Assembly: GCF_049306965.1 (NCBI RefSeq) | Contig: NC_133183.1 | Span: 20,651,001-20,715,000 of the forward strand | DNA from: Danio rerio | Taxonomy: Eukaryota; Chordata; Actinopteri; Cypriniformes; Danionidae | DNA: 64,000 nt | Direction: 5' to 3' | Part shown: positions 37,898-48,657 of the stretch, piece by piece | Layout: each line of letters begins with the position of its first letter | Numbering within the stretch: position 1 is the stretch's first letter | Made by a program: the position numbers and the translations under genes | Notes under the pieces: generated by a model | What the model was told of the DNA's origin: nothing | The model's input: the letters and a program-made list of their open reading frames with translations, nothing else | Databases searched by the model: none

Positions 37898-38166
37898 CGA
37901 ATTGGTGAAGTTTGTTCCTCACCACTGTTGCCACTGGCTTGCTTGGTTTGGGACTTGAGGAGCTGCGCATCGATGGATTTGCTTTTCAGTGTTTGGACTT
38001 TCAGCAGTGAAAATTAAACCACACTGAATTGAACTAAAGCGCACTTCAACTGAAAACTGGACTGACATGGTTTCAATTTCAACTTACTCAAACTTCTATG
38101 TTAAGCTGCTTTGACACAATCTAACCTATAAAAGCACTACAGAAAAAAAGATGAATTGAATTGAAT
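37898..38166. repeat. Interspersed repeat with GAATTGAATTGAA tail, upstream of copy 3
   Basis: Copy of the repeat at 13,888-14,155, class not assigned. The rest of 37,669-38,692 shows no gene. Confidence 0.55.
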
Positions 38167-38692
38167 AGACTGTGCTGTATGAATTAGAGAAATGATCCTC
38201 AATTACCTTTAAATTACACATCGCATCCATTCCACCGACAGATTACACATAAAAGGCCACAAATCATACCTGAACCCTCACTACATCTTTTGTTTTGACA
38301 TTCTCAATATACTTCTTGGATTTGTAACGAATATCTTACTCATAGTTGTCTTTCCTGGCATTGTGTTTACATTTTTTTAAGTATATTTTACTGTTTCTTA
38401 ATAATAATGATAATAGTTGTCTATAGGTAGAAAGATATTGTGTTAGAATCACATGTCAAAAGATTGTTAATGCAAGCACTTGTCAATTCAATGCCTTTTT
38501 TCAGTTTTGCTATTCAACAAGCTTTTTCTGAGGCAGACCATGACAGGGACTGTTGTTTATTGTTTACGACGATACATTGTAAATGAATAAATCAATAAAA
38601 ATGACCCCAAAACAGTCTAAGCGGAGTAATACTTAAAGAATATTTATAAAAAAACACGAGGCCCTGAGACGCTGTTCGAAATATTCCAAAAG

Positions 38693-38700
38693 TGACGTCA
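38693..38700. promoter_or_regulatory. CRE-like palindrome upstream of kinase copy 3
   Basis: Perfect TGACGTCA, again 114 bp before the start codon, with the same flanks as in copy 2. Confidence 0.5.
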
Positions 38701-38814
38701 CTCAATAGAACATAAACGCTCGCATAACTTACATTTCTTACATCAGTTCAGTGATCATCCAAGCTACTGTAAGGATCATTATTTGGACGTGTTAACAGAT
38801 TTTCACCAAATCTA

Positions 38815-41800
38815 ATGGATAACGAACATCTGTCGACTTATTTTACGAGCGAACACATGAGTGAACTCGAAGACTTTCTGAGTGAAGCGACACAGCCTGT
38901 GGTTGTCCACGCGATGGCAGCAACAGTACCTGTGTTTGGTGAAGGAGTGAACGGAGAGGTGGCTCCAGTGCTGGAAAACATGGACTTCTGCAGAAACCTC
39001 TGTTCTTGGATGGACGAGGAATGTACTGCGGCGTCTGATGCCAGTACGACACTCGATGAGCCCTTCTCTGTTAATGTGGAGAAAACAACCGGTGAGCCTG
39101 TCAGCAAACACTCAAGTTGTCTATGGTTTAAAATAATGATAAAAACTGGGGAAAGAAAAGCTATTAGTAAATTTAAATAATGTATAAATGACAAAAGAGA
39201 CGTTACATAACCCCAACCCAAAAAAATAAAAATAATAATAATAATGGGGTTTTAACAGAACATTTGTGTTTGAGGTAAATTGCCCTAAAGGGAGACTTGG
39301 GCCTAGTCAAAGCGTTAAATGCCCAGCGTTCACACACGCACTATATTCTTCGGTTTAGTCCCGAATTCATCCGCCTTTCTAGCCACAACTAAATACTCTT
39401 ATTCAAACCCCCCATAAACACACACACAGACACTCAAGACTAATTTAAAAAAACCCACAATATATTTCCAATTAAAACTGAAAAAGATGTTCAAACTGGA
39501 CTTTTTCCTGCATATAAAACTGCGAGGTGGCCACCTCCACCAAATTTTGTACCACCTGTCCCTTTAGACAAAAAACAAGGCAGACAGACCCTAAATGATG
39601 CTCAAGCATGTTTTTTTTTTTAATAATGAAATGTCATGCATTTAATTGAATCAAATGTTAGCCATTTTAAATAGTTTACTTGATAAGATTACAAGAGTTA
39701 TGCAAAATGTGTTTATTTCAATAACAAATGTATTACACACACAAAAATACACTACCAGTCAAAAGTTTAGGCTCAGTAGGATTTTTAAAGGTTTTAAAAT
39801 GAGCTTATCCCGCTGACCGAAGCTGCATTAATCAAAAATACAGTGCAAATTGTGAACTGTTATTGCCTGTAATATAATGGTTCAATAAAAGTTTATTGTT
39901 TAATTTAATCATTTACTTCTGTGATTTTAAAGATGAATTGTCAGCTTCATTACTGCAGTCTTCAGAGTCACACAATCCTTCAGAAATTACTCTAATATTA
40001 ATTATTATTATTAATGTAATAGTAATGAAATCAATAATGACTGGAGTAATATTTTCATTTGAAACTACATACGATAAGAGAGCAGTTATTTAAAATTGTT
40101 ATAAATATTTATCGATTTAACATTTTTTTTACATTTATTAAATGCCATCTTGATGAACAGAATCATTTTCTTAAAAAACAACAACAAAAGCAAATAAAAC
40201 TTTTGACTGGTAGTGTGTATATACATAATGTGTTCTGCATGTGCTAAGTTTTTAGGAATAGTCAAAATTAAATTATTGATTTTCTTTATTATCCCAACAA
40301 TCATCAGAATGTTAAGATCAAGTTTCTTGAAAAAAAAGGCCTAAAGTGAGTTTACAGTATACAACATACTTTGTAGAAATTATGTGAATTCAACTGCATA
40401 AGCCAAAATAAACAACGCTAATTAAAAGGATAAGAGTTGCCTCTCTATACAACAAAAATGATTTATTTTATTTGACAGTTTTGCATTTATGAGGAAAGAG
40501 CTTCGTTATGGATGTGACGTGTGAAATTGACACTTTGGAACTTTGGTAAATCAAATATAATAGTTTGAAAACATTGACAGACATTTTTTAAGTATGTTTA
40601 AAGTACTGTTAAATACTTGCTCACACAAACAAACATACAAACACTGTTTTACTGTTTTGGTGAAAACTGACATTTGCATGGAATTGCTCATGGGGAGACT
40701 CAACAAATGGTAATAATGAACGTTTACAAAGTGATGTAATACTTTCGAAAATCATAAAAATCTAGAGACTGATGTGAACAGCATGATTTGTATATCAAAT
40801 TCAGTTTAATGTGTGATATGACTAAAAAGGGGTCATAGAAACATATTTTTCATGACTTAACAAGCAGATTTTTTCACTTGGCCTGGCCAATTTTAAAAAA
40901 ATGTTTATTTAAATTTTCGTATAGAAACATGAATATTTTCTTATATATGTCTATACATTTACTTATTGTCATGGTTCAAATATTCTCTTTTATTTTCTTT
41001 TTTTCTTTGTTCAACTAAGAAGTTCAAACAGGAGGCAGCAGGAGGAGAAGAATCCATGCTTTCTTCAAGAGAGTGTGGAAGGCCATAAAGAAGCCGTTCC
41101 TCTGCTATAGACGGAGAAGAGTGGGGACTCAAATACCACAGGGGGATCCACACACAAACGATGTAGAGATTGATTTGGATCCAGAGCCTGTGCCTAGAAC
41201 TTCTGGGCTCCAGAATACTGTTGATCTGAATCCAGGTCCAAAACCTGTCCTTGCAACGTCTGGGTGCAAGAATACTGTTGATCTGAATCCAGATCCAGAA
41301 CTTGTCCTTGGAACGTCTGGGTGCAAGAATACTGTTGATCTGAATCCAGATCCAGAACCTGTCCTTGGAACGTCTGGGTGCAAGAATACTGTTGATCTGA
41401 ATCCAGATCCAGAACTTGTCCTTGGAACGTCTGGGTGCAAGACTACTGTTGATCTGAATCCAGATCCAGAACTTGTCCTTGGAACGTCTGGGTGCAAGAC
41501 TACTGTTGATCTGAATCCAGATCCAGAACTTGTCCTTGGAACGTCTGGGTGCAAGAATACTGTTGATCTGAATCCAGATCCAGAACCTGCTCCTGGAATG
41601 TTTGGGCGGCAGTTTACTGTTGATCCGGTTCCAGATCTAGAACCTGCCCCTAGAGCATCTGGGTTGCAGTTTACTGTTAATCCGGTTCCAGATCCAGAAT
41701 CTGCCCCTAGAGCGCCTGGGAGGCAGTTTACTGTTGATTTGGTTCCAGATCCAGAATTTGCCCCTAGAGCGCCTGGGAGGCAGTTTACTGTTGATTTGGT

Positions 41801-44367
41801 TCCAGATCCAGAGCCTGTCCCTAGAGCATCTGGGTGCCAGAATTCAGTTGATCCGGTTCCAAATCCAGGGTATGAGCTTAGAAACTGCAAGAGCCAGTTT
41901 GCTATTGATATAGATTCAGATCCAGATTCAGATCCAGATTCAGAGCCTGTCCCTGGACCATCTGGGCTCCAGGACACAGCTAATGGGGAATCATCATCTG
42001 CCACAGGACCAAATAGAGGTGAGTCTGATTTCAGGACTCGGAAGTCATGTACAAGACATAAACACAAAGTGTCAAATTCAATTTTGAGACAAACAGAACT
42101 ATTATAAATGCTACTGTAATATATTTGATCATTCAAGGTATCAGTGTGAGAGAATTGAAAACACTTAACCTCTTCTTTTTTTTTTCAGTATTTATGAAGA
42201 GTCTCTACAGATTGGGAGATATTCTGGGAACTGGAAGCTTCGGCGTAACCTACAAAGCAATCCGCAAATCTGATGGCAAGGAGGTAAAACTCTTTGTGTA
42301 CAATTAGCTTCTTATGTAACTTGTACCCTTAATCCAAGCCTGTCAATAATATGTAAAAAACTAATACTTGGATATTTGCTTTGCAGGTTGCCATCAAGAG
42401 GATCCGCAAGAGACACGGTGACCATTACATATCAGTAGTAAGTTTGCAAAACTTCACTCAATATTTCATTCTTTATTGGTTTGGACACTATTACTGTTGC
42501 ATAGTTGAATTTTAAAAGGCAAAATCCAGTCATTTCTGAAATAATATGTTCAAGCCTAATAAAATAATGTTTAGGGCTTAGGTCTCAAACTCAATTCCTG
42601 GAGAGCCGCAGCTCTGCTTAGTTTTGCTCCAACCCTGAAAAAATATAGCTGATCCTAATAATCGAGGTGTTCAAAAGAGTCTTGAACACCTTTATTAGTG
42701 GAATCAGCTGTGTTTGATCAGGGTTGGAGCAAAACTATGCAGAGCCGGTGCGACCCTCCAGGAATCAAGTTTGAGACCTATGCTTTAGATGAAATCTGAG
42801 AGCTCCCCCATCCTCCATAGACACCAATGGTCCAGGAGCATTCAAAGACAAGAAAAGGAGCCAAAAACATTGTCAAAACAAATTTTTCCCTCCTGTACCA
42901 GGTCAGGGTGCACATTTTCTACAGGCAGTTTGATTTACTGTCAGAGTCAGCGAGACGCAAGTGTCTTATTACCGGTAGTAAATGCACACCCTGACCTGAT
43001 GTGGAAGAATTGGTCAAACAAAGTTTTTTACAGTTTCATAAGTGTTCTTGGAGCTTCGTATGATTACACTTGAAACTGACTTTGAGTGCCTAAGGAACGC
43101 TACTGTCTGTGGAGGATAAGGGAGCTCTCAGATTTAATCTAAAATATCTTCATTGAGAATATCTTCTCTAGGGGTTGAAATAACATGAAGGAAAGTCTAG
43201 TTGAACTTATCCATTAAATAATGGCGATCTTTCTTCACATCTACAGCTAGTAACCCTTGTTCTCTTTTTCTTTTTAGCCTGGTTATTCCAAACCAGTACT
43301 AAGAGAAGTGGCGTTTATGCTCATGCTGAAAGATCCTTCCAAGAGCATATACCTGATAGAAATGTTTGAGTGGTTTGATCAAGAAGGGTTCATTTCACTT
43401 GTTTTGGAATACCCCAAACCTTGTACATCCCTGCGGATCTTTGTAAAGCGACGTCACACGCTGAAGGAACCAATTGCACGCTGCTTGCTGCACCAGTTAA
43501 TCCTGGGAATCCAGCACTCCCTTGACCATGGAATTTCTCACAATGACTTGCATGCTGAAAACATCCTGGTGAACACAAACACATTGGAGCTCAAGGTGAT
43601 TGACTTCGGCTGTGCTAGCAAATACGAGGATGAAGAACAAAGGATCATCGTCTTGGGGAACATCTGGAGCGTCGGCCACCTGCTGTATTTTATGGTGAAC
43701 GGAAAAGTGCCAGTGTACTCCAGAGATGAATGGCAACCACGCCTTTTATTTAAACCCAAGATATCCAGCGGTGAGTAAACAGACACTGATAAATTTAAAT
43801 GCCTACTAAGTCACTGGTAGTGTGAGTGAGGCATCAATGTCCACAACAGAATCAAACTGTGGCCCTAATGTCACCATATATATTAACTCAGGAAGGGGCA
43901 ATTTGAGGGCCATCGTCCTGCAGAGTTTACCTCCAAACTCTTATCTTGAAGAATCCAAGTTATCTTGAAGTCACACTCCATTGCTTACATTAGTCTACTC
44001 AAAGGAGTTAATGTAAATGAATGAGGGAATTAAATACACTTCAAAACCTCCACCATGGTTTCGGACATTACTAAAAAAGGCTACTCCCTCAAATAGTTTA
44101 CTTGGTGATTTGAGATATAGCCACTGATTAGCTTGGAGTGTTTGAAGAAAACTCTGCAAGACACCGGCCTTCCAGGACTTTACACTAGCTTGTTTTACTC
44201 ATAAATGTCAGAAGATATCTTCATTAATGTCAGCTTTGGTATAGTGTTGACTAACCATCTCTCTTTCTCCTCATACAGAGTGCTGTGATCTGATTGAAAA
44301 GTGTCTGAATCACAATTTGGAGACACTGGAGGAGGTCATGCAGCACGAGTGGATGAAGAAGGTGTGA
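38815..44367 (+). CDS. Pim-type kinase-like gene with 19-residue repeats, copy 3 (complete)
   Basis: Coding exons: 38,815-39,091; 41,020-42,018; 42,189-42,283; 42,387-42,437; 43,278-43,770; 44,279-44,367. Every exon has the same length as in copy 2, and the protein is again 667 aa. Changes from copy 2 outside the repeat are few: Asn for Ser (VNGEV) and Met for Leu (WMDEE) in exon 1, Phe504 for Tyr and Val599 for Ile in the kinase part. The kinase features are those of copy 2: intact glycine loop, Lys, alpha-C Glu, Asp and DFG, but HND for HRD, His for the catalytic-loop Lys, and a short activation segment without PPEW. The repeat block has a different unit make-up. Intron 4 lacks the hAT element and intron 2 lacks the TA tract. 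It is the last gene of the array before mpnd. Confidence 0.88.
39750..40215. mobile_element. TIR MITE in intron 1 of copy 3
   Basis: Same insertion as 15,742-16,208, with ends CACTACCAGTCAAAAG and TTTTGACTGGTAGTG. Confidence 0.75.
41163..41903 (+). repeat. Coding 57-bp minisatellite in exon 2, copy 3
   Basis: Again exactly 13 units of 57 bp, but with two more LNPDPE-type units and two fewer VPDPES-type units than copy 2. Two adjacent units end CKTT, a variant not found in copy 2. Total length is unchanged at 741 bp. Confidence 0.92.
42579..42780. mobile_element. MITE-1 in intron 4 of copy 3
   Basis: Same element as 97-298. MITE-2 follows almost directly because the hAT element is absent. 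Confidence 0.75.
42785..43142. mobile_element. MITE-2 in intron 4 of copy 3
   Basis: Same element as 828-1185. The hAT target CTTTAGAT occurs once at its left border (42,783-42,790). Confidence 0.75.
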
Positions 44368-45308
44368 ATGAAGACCAGATGAAGGTAAATACAACTGATC
44401 CCTTAGGAAACATACTACTCTAGAGGCTGCACGATTTTTTGCGATATATATTGCAATATGACTACAATTCCATCAGATGACTTGATCAATTTTAACGATT
44501 AGGGTGATTCTGCAGTGGGAGTACATCTCCATAAAATCTAATAAACGCTCTATAATTGGGGTCCGCCGACACATTTTTGATGTGGTCTGATATTTGCAGT
44601 GCATTTCTCTATTTGCATGTGTTGTGAGTATTTTCAAGCATAACAATCTATAACTAAAATCAAGAAAAAGATAGAGTTAGTGGTATATTATTTTCCGAGT
44701 TTAACAGTATTCGAGCAGAGTAACGGAATATTAAAAATAATTTAATCAAATGAATTGTTGTTAAAGTTAGAAAAGGTACAATTTATTACGCCTGAATGCT
44801 TTTAAGGTCATAATACAGTCACAGGCATCAGAAGTGCATGCAAATGATCAATTATAATACAAACTTAACATTGCGTATGCTCGCGATTTGACTATTACGA
44901 ACGCTGAAACGGTCTTATTCAGATTAAGGCAAATCATTTGATTATTAATGTCCATGTAAATGTAGGCAATGTTAGAATATTGCTATTAGAAAACCCTTAT
45001 ACAAATATAATGTAACTAAAAATCAAGTCAATGTGACAATGAAAACATTTGAGACGAGAACATTTCAGGATAACTGTACATACACACATACAGTATATAA
45101 AGGTGCTTTACTAAAGTAATCGCCACATATAACCACTTCACAACAACTTGCATCTTTGAGATGAATCTTCTTGTTGCATTACCTGTTTTATCAGCTGATT
45201 GTTGGAGCTTTAAGAGGCTGTTCATAGACAAGATTAGTTCAATCTTAGTGTGAAATATACAAATTCTGGACATGTCTAACATCTTTTTTCTTCTTTTGTT
45301 TTCCTCAG

Positions 45309-45418
45309 TGAAGACCAAAGCAGCAAAATCATCCTCATCTTTACCAGGAAACTGCCGCTATTGTTCAGGCAGATTTGAAATGTATAGAAATGTATAAGAA
45401 TAAACTGTTGTATGAAGT
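45309..45418 (+). other. 3' UTR terminal exon of kinase copy 3
   Basis: Acceptor TTTTCCTCAG precedes 45,309, AATAAA is at 45,399-45,404, and the donor is at 44,385. The 924-bp intron matches the other copies. Confidence 0.6.
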
Positions 45419-45540
45419 CATTATTTGTATTTTATATGAACACAAATATCTTATCATAGCTTAATAATATACTGATTACACCTTCGGTGGTTCTGTTTGA
45501 ATATTGTAAAATGTATGAAAATATTAGTGAAACATCTTTC

Positions 45541-45732
45541 TCCTCAGTGTTAGTATATTGCGCACGTTCATGAGCACTGTGCAGTGATGTATAGCTCCTT
45601 CCAGATGCCTACACCCGACTTCCTCTGTATAAAAAAACTAGCACAAGCACATCTGAGGTATACGTAAGCAACGTGACATGCAAAGAAAGAGCACAGCGCT
45701 CGAGACCATGCCCCCTATACTGACACTGAGGA
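45541..45732. repeat. Hairpin element A, unit 3
   Basis: Third copy of the element at 3651-3838, with TCCTCAGTGTTAGTATA at the left end. Confidence 0.6.
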
Positions 45733-46043
45733 AATAAATGTGGATAGTCGTTATTCTTGTTTTAGTCATATGGTCTGTTTTGAGGAGGTTTTTGGTTCTT
45801 TTTCTTTTAGATCTTATAAATTTGATACAATTGTTTTTGATACAAATGTGAAGTTTCACAAACTAATTTGGAGAGGAGCATGTGATATGATTGACCGCAG
45901 CTGGTCCCTATCGCTAATCATTAGCTAGCCAATCGGATTATTCTAACTTTAACATAAATATCCAGCCTAATTTCATTCCCCATCTTCATTTTGGAAGACC
46001 CCCCATCATCCATCCTTTCTCCCTCCGCCTCAATTCTAGGATT

Positions 46044-46232
46044 GGGCAACACGGTGGCTTAGTGGCTAGCACTGCTGCTTCACAGCAAGAAGGTCGCTGG
46101 TTCAAGTCCTAGCAGAGCCAGTTGGCACTTTCTGTGTGGAGTTTACATGTTCTCCCCGTGTTCGCGTGGGTTTTCCCCGGGTACTCCGGTTTCCTCCCAC
46201 ACTCTAAAGACATGTGACACAAGTGAATTAAA
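46044..46232 (+). mobile_element. DANA-like SINE, unit 3
   Basis: Same insertion as 4150-4338, with the GGCAACACGGTGGCTTAGTG head and the shared CACAGCAAGAAGGTCGCTGG block. Confidence 0.8.
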
Positions 46233-46295
46233 TAATAGCACCAGGCACAAGCACTTAATGCAAGAGCATTATCTAAGTGTGAACTCATGAATCAT

Positions 46296-46326
<31 letters not shown>

Positions 46327-46557
46327 TTCATGTACTGCATTTTATTGTGGAAACCAAAGAATTGTATTGTACAAGAAGACTTCTGCTGTGAATGTGCCCT
46401 TGACACTGTGGAACTGAATTGTTGAATGAAGTCATTATTTGTATTTTATGTGCACACAGATGTCTTATTTTAGCTTAATAATATACAGATTACGCCTTCA
46501 ATGGTTCTGTATAAATATTGTAAAATGTATGAAAATATTTGTGAAATTTGTTTCTTC

Positions 46558-46686
46558 TCCTCAGTGTTAGTACATTTTGTACTTAGGGTTAATCATGAAC
46601 AGTGTGCAGTGACTCCAGATGCCCACACGTGACTTCCTCAGAAAGCACAGCAATCATGAACGTGCCCCCTATACTGACACTGAGGA
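46558..46686. repeat. Hairpin element B, unit 3 (decayed left arm)
   Basis: Counterpart of 4683-4803. The right arm is intact, but the left arm is altered around 46,575-46,590 (TTTTGTACTTAGGGTTAATC), so pairing is much weaker than in units 1 and 2. Confidence 0.6.
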
Positions 46687-47351
46687 AATGAACTTGGATT
46701 GTCATTATTTTTGAGTCATATTCTCCGTTTTGAGGAGATTTTTGGTTATTTTTAAAAAAATTTTATGAATTTTTGATACAATTTGTATTTTTGATTGTTT
46801 TTTATGCGCTATTGCACTATTTATTTGTTTATTCATTCATGTACAGCATTTTAAAATGTTGTTGAGATGATGTTTTGAGTTTGCATTTTAAATAAAAAAA
46901 TATATATAATAAAGTGACTGCTGTTCTATTTATTCAGTTATTTATAAGGAATTAATGTAGTATCTTTTTAAAATTGCGACAAGGTTGTTAAAAACAGACA
47001 TAAACCAATTTAACACAAAAAAAGTATAATGCTTGAAAAGAGATATATTTATTGATTAAAACTATTTCACCAGACAAATATTAATAAGTGGATTGTCAAA
47101 TGTGCAGTCTGGTGCTACAAGTTCCCTGCACAGATTTAGGTTGTGTTTCAGCTCACATGATGTATGATTCTGCTGACTGCATATTTATTGCCAATAAAAT
47201 CTTCCAGGTAATGTATCTCACACAACAAAATGGCAGGAATAATTTTAATAATAGTAATAGTAACAATTAAACTGCATTAAAAGGTGATAAGAAAGCAAAC
47301 CAAGTAGCCTAATATTAATAACCTCTCAATCGTAAAGCCACATACTCACAC

Positions 47352-47430
47352 CTGCAGCTTCTCCATGATGGACGTCCAGTGTTCTTCAGCCCCTGGCACC
47401 TAGACTGCAGTTCTGCACAAGAAGTTTGGC
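47352..47430 (-). other. Possible 79-nt minus-strand exon, unit 3
   Basis: Same interval as 5534-5612; length and splice signals are kept. One base next to the acceptor differs (GGCC for GGGC). Confidence 0.25.
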
Positions 47431-47495
47431 CTGAGGAGAAATGGTCCAACTGAGCCTGTTTTTTTTCCTTCACTTTCGTCAATTCATCACCTTGG

Positions 47496-47655
47496 AATTA
47501 TAAAGTATCTGCGCTCTGAATGATTTTGAGATATTAAGCTTCAAAGTTTTTGCATTCCATAAAGCAAACAGTATGTGTGTAACATTTGTTTTTTTAAATA
47601 AAAAGTGTTAATGTAAACAACATAAAAAACATCCCATAATATAAATAAGTTGTCA
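47496..47655. repeat. Truncated start of a fourth unit; end of the tandem array
   Basis: 160 bp matching 13,660-13,817 and 37,669-37,826 (the start of the segment upstream of copies 2 and 3). The match stops after AATAAGTTGTCA at 47,655. It joins the flank of unit 3 directly, with no L2 between, and so shows the L2 target before insertion. Confidence 0.85.
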
Positions 47656-47850
47656 CCTTCCACATTCAAAGTCACTTAAATCCTCTTTCTTCCCTATTTT
47701 GATGCTCAGTTTGACCAGCAGCAGATCGTCTTGACCATGTCTACATGTTTAAATACTTTGAGTTGCTGCCATGTGATTGGCTGATTAGAAATTTGCGTTA
47801 ACAAGCAGTTGGACGGTGTACCTAATAAAGTGGCCAGTGAGTGTATGTCA
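47656..47850. repeat. Interspersed repeat fragment at the array border
   Basis: Contains GTGATTGGCTGATTAGAAAT and ends TAATAAAGTGGCCAGTGAGT, text I recall from very common fish repeats, probably the end of a DNA transposon. The family is not assigned. From 47,851 to 48,480 I see no gene. Confidence 0.5.
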
Positions 47851-48657
47851 TATAATAAATGTTGTCAATAAAAAACTTTTATGTCTTTAATTTGTCTCGT
47901 GTTATTATTTTGTTCAATATATCTCAATGCAACATTCATAACTTTAGAAACACAACGTTTTTCAATCTGAAATGTTTTAAAGAGCTTTTTAGCATTTAAT
48001 GTTTGCATTCAATGACAATGACTTTCTTTGCGTTGATAAAAATGTTTTACGTCTTATGTGTATTTACTATACTCTTCTTTGGCGACATCTAACGGTCTAA
48101 ATTAGACAATGACCAACGCCATTCATTCATTAATACCGTAAATCCTTTATGACACACGCAGATTCCTCAAACAGACCATCTGTCCACTTCTGGGTCCCAG
48201 TCATTGCTCATTTGACCGTGGTCCAGGGACATTAGAAACTGTATCAAAACTGACACAAAGCCAAAATAGTCAAACAATCGCATGCAATTCGCTTGTAATA
48301 TTTCTGCGGATGTTTTTCTTTGTACCACTACCAACAATGCAAACCGCATCAATCCCCCCTGCGCTGGAGACTGAAGCGCCACAAACACCGCTAATTTATA
48401 AAAGGGAGTAAATGACAAGGACGGGTAGGAGGGAGAAAGGGGAGGGGAATTGACATTAAAGAAACACTACACAAGGAAACTACACTGCACACACACACAC
48501 GCCTTCATTTTATGTTTTTGAATAACAGCCTGGCGGAGAGTGTCTGTCCGCACTGAAGTGTTTTATTAGCACGGCGGAACAGAAGTGACGGAAAGAAACA
48601 TCAGCTCAGTCTGTGGAGCAGTTTCAGCTCAAAGCGCTTTCCGACGATTATCGCGAA

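Noticed and set aside
48167-48418. 83-codon minus-strand frame upstream of mpnd
   Set aside because: No similarity, lies in the mpnd upstream region, and no splice signals fit. Treated as chance.
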